Source: Halocafeteria seosinensis (lineage: Eukaryota > Sar > Bigyra > Bicosoecida). From it: DNA of 22,573 nucleotides. Position numbers and translations under genes: made by a program. The notes beneath the pieces were generated by a model, which saw only the letters and a program-made list of their open reading frames with translations, searched no databases and had not been told where the DNA came from. Shown here in pieces: positions 18,288 to 22,573 of the stretch (within the stretch, counting starts at the first letter, position 1; every line of letters starts with the position of its first letter). Where the stretch lies: assembly GCA_001687465.1 (NCBI GenBank), contig LVLI01000008.1:1-22573 (forward strand), in the 5' to 3' direction.

Positions 18288-18344
18288 ATCTTTTTCTCTA
18301 TATATTCATCAGAATGTTTTTTATATAAGTGAATTAATATAGAG
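18288..18344. promoter_or_regulatory. 57-bp bidirectional promoter between beta-helix and SAP genes
   Basis: TATAGAGA lies on the minus strand at 18302-18295, seven bases before the beta-helix ATG, and on the plus strand at 18338-18345, overlapping the SAP-gene ATG. The spacer is AT-rich with a central TTATATAA. A compact divergent promoter with one motif facing each way is inferred. Confidence 0.5.
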
Positions 18345-19883
18345 ATGAATATTGAGCCAATAGTTTTTCCACATCCTCCAGCTTTACCAGACTCGTTTAA
18401 ACAACCAGAATATAAATTCATTTCAAGCAATAATTCGCTTCTTCAGTCTCCCAGTCCAAAGCATTTTAGCAATCAAAACCCTTTGGCTGAAGCAGGAGCC
18501 AATTTAGCAGTGAATCAGATTAGAGCAAGACAAGTTCAAGAAGCAATGCTTAAAGGTGGTGCTGATTCAGGTAAAATAAGTCCACAAGAACGATTACGTC
18601 TCATAAGACGTAACATTGAAGTATTTAAGGGGGATGCTGACCCACAACCCCTATTAAATGAAGAATCTGTACCTTTAAATGAGTCTCAAGGTGAAATAAT
18701 CCAAATGAAACAGCTTCTTCAAGAGTTGATAGCTCAATTGAGCAACACAGGAACCCGTAGTTTGTCTAATATCAAAACAGAAAATATTCAGAGAATCTTT
18801 ACTCTTCTGTCTGAAAATGGATTGAAAATATCTATGAGGGAACTTGAGAAACTAAGAAGTCTAAGTGAATCGTTAATAAGCCGAATCTTATTAGATGCTA
18901 AGAATTCTCAACTAGCAACGTCAAACAAGCCTAAGTTCAGATTAATTTTAATGTTTTATATGCTGGTACTAACGCTAATTAGAACAGAGAATAACACGAA
19001 GACGGATAGAAAACGAATAGTTTCAGTCTTTATTCAGAATCTAGTAGAAAGCAACCTTGGACAATTAGCAACCGAATTTGGTAATATGCTTCAGCATTCT
19101 AGGCTAAGTAATGAGACCGAGCAAATAATTACAAGTCTATCATCATCAGACGAACCGAAAAAACAGAAAAAAGAACCGAAGAAAAAGAAAGAAGACACTC
19201 CGGTTAGAGAGATAACTTTTGAAGATGAAACATCACCTAAGACTCCTAAATTATCTAAGAAAGAGAGGGCATTAAAGAAGCTAGAGGATGGAGAACGTCT
19301 GACTAAAGCAGAGTTCAAAGACGTTACTAAAGACGACCTACAAAACCTAGCTGTAGAGCTAGGTATGGATACAGCCGGTAACAAGCAAGATATCATTAAT
19401 AGAATATTAACAAGAAACCAACGAACACCCGAGAATAGTAGTTCAGCTGTACCACCAACAACCGAAGGATTTCGTACAGCTAGAGATGGAACTGACGATG
19501 ACGTGCCCCCACCATTGGAAGATGAACAGCAAGACGGCGATGGTAATGTCGTAACAGGTAGTGGAAGAGGACACCAGAACGTTCAAAATATGGTAAATTT
19601 AATTAAACAGGCTAAGAAGAAGAGACGAGCAGGTGGAGCTAAAAATCCTTTCAAAGAAATTAAGAAAGGAATAGACTTTTTCAAGAAGCTAGGAAAGAAG
19701 GGTAATACTAAGAATAATGTAGGTAAAGACAATTTTGACGACGAAACCATTGATGGTTTATTGCTAGCTACACCCGAGGAGAAGCGAAAACTGAAGAAAC
19801 AGCAACAAAAGAGAAAAAAGAAAGATAAAGGAGGACAGAAGAAACAAGTAGCCCAAGAGAAACTAAAAAAAAAGCTTAGATAA
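18345..19883 (+). CDS. SAP-domain basic protein of the viral element, probable DNA-binding virion protein
   Basis: This is a 512-residue protein. Residues 1-50 are Pro/Ser-rich and flexible. Residues 80-265 are helical and contain a hydrophobic stretch at 198-213 (FRLILMFYMLVLTLIR) that is not a clean membrane anchor. A Lys/Glu-rich linker (270-315) leads to a SAP-like helix-turn-helix at about 323-357 (DVTKDDLQNLAVELGMDTAG, then NKQDIINRIL), a fold that binds AT-rich DNA. Then comes an acidic linker and a very basic tail (residues 423-512, many KKKRR clusters). SAP plus a Lys-rich tail suggests genome condensation or anchoring inside the particle. I do not recognise a named viral family. The protease gene follows after only 24 bp on the same strand, so the two may share a transcript. 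Confidence 0.7.
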   Translation: MNIEPIVFPHPPALPDSFKQPEYKFISSNNSLLQSPSPKHFSNQNPLAEAGANLAVNQIRARQVQEAMLKGGADSGKISPQERLRLIRRNIEVFKGDADPQPLLNEESVPLNESQGEIIQMKQLLQELIAQLSNTGTRSLSNIKTENIQRIFTLLSENGLKISMRELEKLRSLSESLISRILLDAKNSQLATSNKPKFRLILMFYMLVLTLIRTENNTKTDRKRIVSVFIQNLVESNLGQLATEFGNMLQHSRLSNETEQIITSLSSSDEPKKQKKEPKKKKEDTPVREITFEDETSPKTPKLSKKERALKKLEDGERLTKAEFKDVTKDDLQNLAVELGMDTAGNKQDIINRILTRNQRTPENSSSAVPPTTEGFRTARDGTDDDVPPPLEDEQQDGDGNVVTGSGRGHQNVQNMVNLIKQAKKKRRAGGAKNPFKEIKKGIDFFKKLGKKGNTKNNVGKDNFDDETIDGLLLATPEEKRKLKKQQQKRKKKDKGGQKKQVAQEKLKKKLR

Positions 19884-19907
19884 GAATATAAACTAACAAA
19901 CCGAGTA

Positions 19908-20624
19908 ATGGAGGTAGTAACGTACATTATGATATGTCTTTCAAGTATTATAGCAACCGGAGGACCTGTATTATACAAATACATACGAAAATCTCGTTGC
20001 CAGAGTCAATGTTCACATGACGGTCAGAAATGCGATTGTAAAAAAATCAGCGGATACTGTATAAGAAGAATGAAGATAGACAAAGCTGAAATAAATAGGT
20101 TAATGAACATAGCACTGAGTGAATCTCAGTTACAGGAATATACCCCTCATAAGGTACCGATAATTAGTTACAATCAGATTTATGATAAGACGATTCCTGC
20201 GTGGTTAAAGCCAGAGAAAGCATTGATAATGTTATATTTACAAGAAGCAAGCGTGGGGCATTGGACGTGCTTAATAGAGCATCCAGACACGTTTGAATAT
20301 TTTGATAGTTACGGACACGCACCCGACGAACCATTGACTTGGAATTCAGAAGCTAAGAATATTCAGCTAGGGCAACCTTCACCTTATATATTGGATAGCA
20401 TCCCAACATTATCTAAGCCATTGATTTATAATGACAAAGTACTTCAATTGAAGAAGAATTGTAGTCAGACCTGCGGTAGGTACGTTTTACTGCGGGTGGT
20501 ATTAAAAGACTTGACACTGGAGGAGTTCATTAACTATTTAAAGTATGTAAGAGACGAATATGACCTGAAGAACTTTGATAGAACAGTGAGCTTTTTAACA
20601 AGTGAACTTGACGAACAACAATGA
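19908..20624 (+). CDS. Adenovirus-type cysteine maturation protease with N-terminal membrane anchor
   Basis: This 238-residue protein has the Ulp1/adenain catalytic layout: His118 in VGHWTCL, the acidic residue in EYFDSYG (Asp133), and CysGly in CSQTCGRYVLLR with nucleophile Cys189 and Gln180 or Gln187 as oxyanion residue. In Polintons, Polinton-like viruses, virophages and adenoviruses this enzyme cleaves capsid precursors during virion maturation. Unusually, the N-terminus carries a hydrophobic helix (residues 4-23, YIMICLSSIIATGG) followed by a Cys-rich cluster (CQSQC...CDC...C, residues 31-51) that could bind zinc or form disulfides. The anchor suggests membrane-linked assembly. It is 24 bp behind the SAP gene, and the hairpin-rich region follows. 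The start is the only ATG before the helix. Confidence 0.85.
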   Translation: MEVVTYIMICLSSIIATGGPVLYKYIRKSRCQSQCSHDGQKCDCKKISGYCIRRMKIDKAEINRLMNIALSESQLQEYTPHKVPIISYNQIYDKTIPAWLKPEKALIMLYLQEASVGHWTCLIEHPDTFEYFDSYGHAPDEPLTWNSEAKNIQLGQPSPYILDSIPTLSKPLIYNDKVLQLKKNCSQTCGRYVLLRVVLKDLTLEEFINYLKYVRDEYDLKNFDRTVSFLTSELDEQQ

Positions 20625-20681
20625 ACTTCAACTAGGGGGACGGCACCTATATAGATAATAGCTTATTCCAAAGATAATGAT

Positions 20682-20758
20682 TTTCTGGTAGACGGTGGGT
20701 TGAGCCGATGGAAGTTCAACAAGAACTCTACCAGAAAGACGGGGGTTCGCACCTCCGT
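20682..20758 (+). ncRNA. Candidate structured RNA (three stems, one tRNA T-arm-like)
   Basis: TTTCTGGTAGA (20682-20692) pairs perfectly with TCTACCAGAAA (20727-20737). Inside that stem GTTGAGC (20699-20705) pairs with GTTCAAC (20714-20720) with one G-U. Immediately after, ACGGGGG (20739-20745) pairs with CCTCCGT (20752-20758) around the loop TTCGCA. The last arm resembles a tRNA T-arm, but the loop lacks the TTCRA consensus and no acceptor stem could be built, so it is not called a tRNA. Three good stems in 77 nt is more structure than expected. The strand is not proven. Confidence 0.4.
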
Positions 20759-20783
20759 AATGAGTGTTGGTTTTTAGGGGGAT

Positions 20784-21075
20784 AACCAACCAATTAATAT
20801 AATTGGTTGGTTGGTGATTCGTCAGAGAGAGTCGCTCTCAACCAACCAATTAATATAATTGGTTGGTTGGTGATTCGTGAGAGAGAAAGGGGGACTGTTA
20901 AGGGGAGACTCTAACAGCCAAGGAGGATTGCCAACCAACCAATTAATATAATTGGTTGGTTGGTGATTCGTCAGAGAGAGTCGCTCTCAACCAACCAATT
21001 AATATAATTGGTTGGTTGGTGATTCGTGAGAGAGGAAGGTGGTTGGTGATTCGTCAGATAGAGTAGCTCTCAACC
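20784..21075. repeat. Array of four near-identical 12-14-bp hairpins in a 149-bp composite repeat
   Basis: AACCAACCAATT, a 5-nt loop AATAT and AATTGGTTGGTT occur at 20784-20812, 20840-20868, 20933-20961 and 20989-21017. Spacings are 56, 93 and 56 bp, so the first pair is repeated 149 bp later. Each hairpin is followed by GGTGATTCGT(C/G)AGAGAG. Between the members of each pair lies a second small palindrome, GAGAG-TCG-CTCTC. The two composites are separated by a different hairpin, CTGTTA (20895-20900)/TAACAG (20912-20917). A degenerate fifth partial unit, without the big hairpin, spans about 21039-21075. Confidence 0.9.
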
Positions 21076-21203
21076 AAGTTGAAGTTGCCAAGTTGAACCT
21101 ACGAGTGTTGGTCACCAGAAACGATGGATACACAAAGGAGGAATCCATATAGCCGACCATTAGTCCTAATGATAAGGTTAAGAATTCTGAAATAACAAAC
21201 TTA

Positions 21204-21350
21204 ATGAAAGAGCAGTTGGGGTATACACCACAAAGGACAAATGCGTTACTCAAAAATCAATATAGATTGCAGGAATTCAGGACTAAAGGGACAAGGTTTA
21301 GAACCGGTCTAAAGGTAAAAGAACAGAATGATGATATAGATAATTTTTAA
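21204..21350 (+). CDS. Possible 48-residue ORF, unknown
   Basis: An ATG at 21204 opens a 48-codon frame (MKEQLGYTPQRTNALLKNQY at its start), ending at TAA 21348-21350. The frame is open further upstream to a TAG near 21153. The product is basic and polar, with several Gln/Asn/Lys residues like other proteins of the element. No family is recognised and chance cannot be excluded. Confidence 0.25.
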   Translation: MKEQLGYTPQRTNALLKNQYRLQEFRTKGTRFRTGLKVKEQNDDIDNF

Positions 21351-21358
21351 ATCACGGT

Positions 21359-21390
21359 GGGGCAAGAAAAATATAAATTCTTGTCACCCC
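21359..21390. terminator. Hairpin downstream of the small ORF
   Basis: GGGGCAAGAA (21359-21368) pairs with TTCTTG (21378-21383) and, after a 3-nt bulge, CCCC (21387-21390), around an AT-rich loop. It begins nine bases after the small ORF's stop codon. Possible 3'-end hairpin. Confidence 0.4.
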
Positions 21391-21479
21391 CTACATAACA
21401 AGGGTAAAAACACCTACCATATAGGGGAGTGACAATGTCAAAAAAATAGGGGGGGGTTGCTTATATAAAAAACATAATG

Positions 21480-21660
21480 TGGATATACTCTCTTTTAGTT
21501 TTTATATGTATATAATATTATAAATTTTTTGTCATTTTTGTCATTTTTGTCATTTTTTGGGAGAATATCCCAATTATACTGGGTGTCAGAAAATTTATTT
21601 TTTGACACCTTTTTATAATTTCTGTCACAATAGGTATAATAGAGGTTAAAAGAAATGATG
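21480..21660. repeat. AT-rich tract with GTCATTTTT tandem repeat and short palindromes
   Basis: Three 9-bp GTCATTTTT-type units run from about 21531 to 21557. They are followed by TGGGA-GAATA-TCCCA (21558-21572) and by GGTGTCA (21582-21588)/TGACACC (21603-21609). TGTCA-type sites recur near 21435 and 21621. The clustering of TGTCA/TGACA words suggests protein-binding sites. Confidence 0.45.
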
Positions 21661-21698
21661 TAATTAAATAATTCAGTTACCGTTTTTTATGGTTTAAA

Positions 21699-22142
21699 TT
21701 AGTAACAGTAAAACCCCTCAGGGTAATTCACTGTCCGCATAATATCCTTAAGTGATGACCAGCGAATGTTAAAGAAAACCCCAGAACTGTAACGGAGTTT
21801 ATACTTCCATCCTAAAGCAAGAGCGGAAGCAATAAAAGAACCTTGAGATACACAAGGGTTACATGTATAATTAGCATTCATCCACCATTCAACAAGATGT
21901 TTTAGACCGTAAGAATCCCATTTTTGAGTAGGGTATTTGGTTGAGGAAATATAATTATGTTGGAAGAAACGTACAACTTTGACCATTTCTGAAAGTTTTT
22001 GATATATTGATTCAGGGTGACTATCGGGTTTAGTACCATTTGCTGTTAAAGAAGGTATTTTTTCAAGAGCTTTATGGCAAGCTGTTCTAGCCCATTCTAG
22101 TTCTTCTTCAGTTGGTTCAAAAGCGGGGGGTGAAAGGTTCAT
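21699..22142 (-). CDS. Small viral protein of unknown function (SYGLKH / SQGSFI motif)
   Basis: The ATG at 22142 is chosen, because the codon that would open the frame 12 bases upstream is TTG. The protein has 147 residues. The N-terminal half is helical (FEPTEEELEWARTACHKALE). The C-terminal half contains WDSYGLKHLVEWW, then NPCVSQGSFIASALALGWKY and GVFFNIRWSSLKDI. The 'SYGLKH...NG/QG-x-FI-x-A-x-x-x-G...FNI' arrangement resembles a short domain I associate with proteins of algal viruses and Polinton-like viruses, but I cannot name a family or function. The gene is convergent with the protease across the hairpin region and divergent from the next gene. Confidence 0.6.
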   Translation of the reverse strand: MNLSPPAFEPTEEELEWARTACHKALEKIPSLTANGTKPDSHPESIYQKLSEMVKVVRFFQHNYISSTKYPTQKWDSYGLKHLVEWWMNANYTCNPCVSQGSFIASALALGWKYKLRYSSGVFFNIRWSSLKDIMRTVNYPEGFYCY

Positions 22143-22332
22143 TTTATTATTCAAAAATAGAAATCATTTTTTTAAGTTTATTTCTTTTATTCTTTTTAAA
22201 TTTAAAACCTTTTAATCTTCTTAAAATAAAAGATATTTAAAGATACAAAGTAAAAGTGTTTCAACACAAAGTAACGAACAAAAAGAATGAATTTATTTTA
22301 TACTTAAAAACTTTTTAATAGAATTGATTATA
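22143..22332. promoter_or_regulatory. AT-rich divergent intergenic region
   Basis: 190 bp of very AT-rich DNA separate two divergent start codons. It contains T- and A-runs and two copies of an AAAGTAA/CAAAGTA-type word (about 22245 and 22265), but no TATAGAGA motif. A bidirectional promoter is inferred from position only. Confidence 0.35.
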
Positions 22333-22572
22333 ATGGAAAGTATAAAAAATAAACAGGAGATTGAAGAACGTTTAAAAATTATAAGAAAACAGTTAGTTGA
22401 AACCGATGATTTATTAAGAAAGATATATCGAAAAACTTATCTAACTCCAACTATTGATGATGAAACTGGAGAAATAAAAAAAACATATGTCAAAAAAACA
22501 ACTTTAAAATTTATGTGTATTGAACATATGTTTCACGATTTAAACTATTTAGAAGATTTAATCGGGTTATAA
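22333..22572 (+). CDS. Small helical protein, unknown
   Basis: The ATG at 22333 is used; the upstream in-frame TTG at 22324 is unlikely in a eukaryotic virus. The product has 79 residues with a charged N-terminal helix (KQEIEERLKIIRKQLVETDD) that could form a coiled coil, a short TPTIDDETGEIKKTYVKK segment that reads like a beta-hairpin, and a hydrophobic C-terminal helix. No family is recognised. Its stop codon is one base from the right edge of the window. Confidence 0.55.
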   Translation: MESIKNKQEIEERLKIIRKQLVETDDLLRKIYRKTYLTPTIDDETGEIKKTYVKKTTLKFMCIEHMFHDLNYLEDLIGL

Positions 22573-22573
22573 T

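Larger units (their letters stand above)
20625..21698. other. 1.07-kb gene-poor region between convergent genes
   Basis: This is the largest spacer of the right half. It contains, in order, a candidate structured RNA (20682-20758), a hairpin array (20784-21075), one possible 48-residue ORF (21204-21350), a hairpin (21359-21390) and a very AT-rich tract with GTCATTTTT repeats and short palindromes (21480-21660). Such a layout would suit a replication origin, a packaging signal or a 3'-end processing region. Confidence 0.5.
13240..22573. mobile_element. Integrated small DNA virus (Polinton-like virus/virophage type), left-truncated, open at right
   Basis: The sequence becomes AT-rich at about 13,240 and remains so. 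Gene content (prim-pol, class 3 lipase, beta-helix protein, SAP protein, adenovirus-type protease, acidic protein), short spacers and strand switching all differ from the host side. A Ulp1/adenain-like protease with a lipase and a prim-pol is a known combination in Polinton-like viruses and relatives. Major and minor capsid proteins, packaging ATPase and integrase are not in the window and may lie to the right. No terminal inverted repeat or target duplication could be defined at the left boundary, where the primase gene is cut. Confidence 0.7.

Noticed and set aside
19091-19396. Minus-strand frames opposite the SAP protein (19091-19396 and 19583-19984)
   Set aside because: They are Ser/Phe-rich mirrors of Lys/Glu-rich coding sequence.
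20739-20758. tRNA gene suggested by the T-arm-like hairpin
   Set aside because: The loop TTCGCA lacks the TTCRA pattern, and no matching acceptor, D or anticodon arms could be placed at the right distances.
20784-21075. CRISPR array
   Set aside because: Repeats are hairpins at 56/93/56-bp spacing, the intervening sequences are themselves repeated rather than unique spacers, and the setting is a eukaryotic viral element.
21699-22154. Start of the small minus-strand protein at 22154
   Set aside because: That codon is TTG; the first ATG is at 22142.

Overview
The window joins two kinds of DNA. Roughly bases 1-13,240 look like the nuclear genome of a microbial eukaryote (an alga or other protist; the exact group cannot be fixed from this sequence). 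The base composition is moderate, the protein-coding exons are long, there are at least two plausible short spliceosomal introns (GTAAGT donor, CAG acceptor), and the ground is littered with decayed transposons. From about 13,240 to the right edge the DNA turns AT-rich and carries short, tightly packed, mostly intron-free genes typical of an integrated small DNA virus of the Polinton-like virus/virophage type. No capsid, packaging ATPase or integrase gene lies inside the window, so this class assignment is an inference.

Host side, left to right: a fragment of a LINE-like retroelement reading off the left edge (minus strand); a decayed tyrosine recombinase of the Crypton-like family found in algae and oomycetes (plus strand, three in-frame stops and a frameshift); about 2 kb without a supportable gene, with a microsatellite and a fold-back structure; a secreted beta-solenoid protein with GLUG-like repeats and a Ser/Thr/Pro stalk encoded by a 156-bp tandem repeat (minus); a divergent promoter region; a large cysteine-rich multi-pass membrane protein interrupted by one in-frame TAA (plus); a hAT transposase relic (plus); and an AAA-ATPase-like/PD-(D/E)XK-type protein gene whose 3' end abuts the hAT relic and whose spliced 5' end abuts the viral element (minus).

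Viral side, left to right: the N-terminal part of an archaeo-eukaryotic primase-polymerase, cut off at the host junction (minus); 1.25 kb of gene-free DNA with palindromes; an acidic repeat protein (plus); a class 3 lipase (plus); a parallel beta-helix protein that could be a fibre or receptor-binding protein (minus); a SAP-domain, highly basic protein (plus); an adenovirus-type cysteine maturation protease with an N-terminal membrane anchor (plus); a 1.07-kb gene-free region holding a candidate structured RNA and four near-identical hairpins; and two small proteins of unknown function (minus, then plus). The set suggests genome replication (primase-polymerase), virion maturation (protease), DNA binding in the particle (SAP protein), attachment (beta-helix) and membrane breach or modification (lipase).

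The most interesting points are the repeated hairpin/structured-RNA locus at 20.6-21.1 kb, a palindromic hairpin exactly filling the 37-bp gap between convergent lipase and beta-helix genes, a shared TATAGAGA start-proximal motif in front of three viral genes, and a viral primase gene truncated next to a host gene with intact splice signals.
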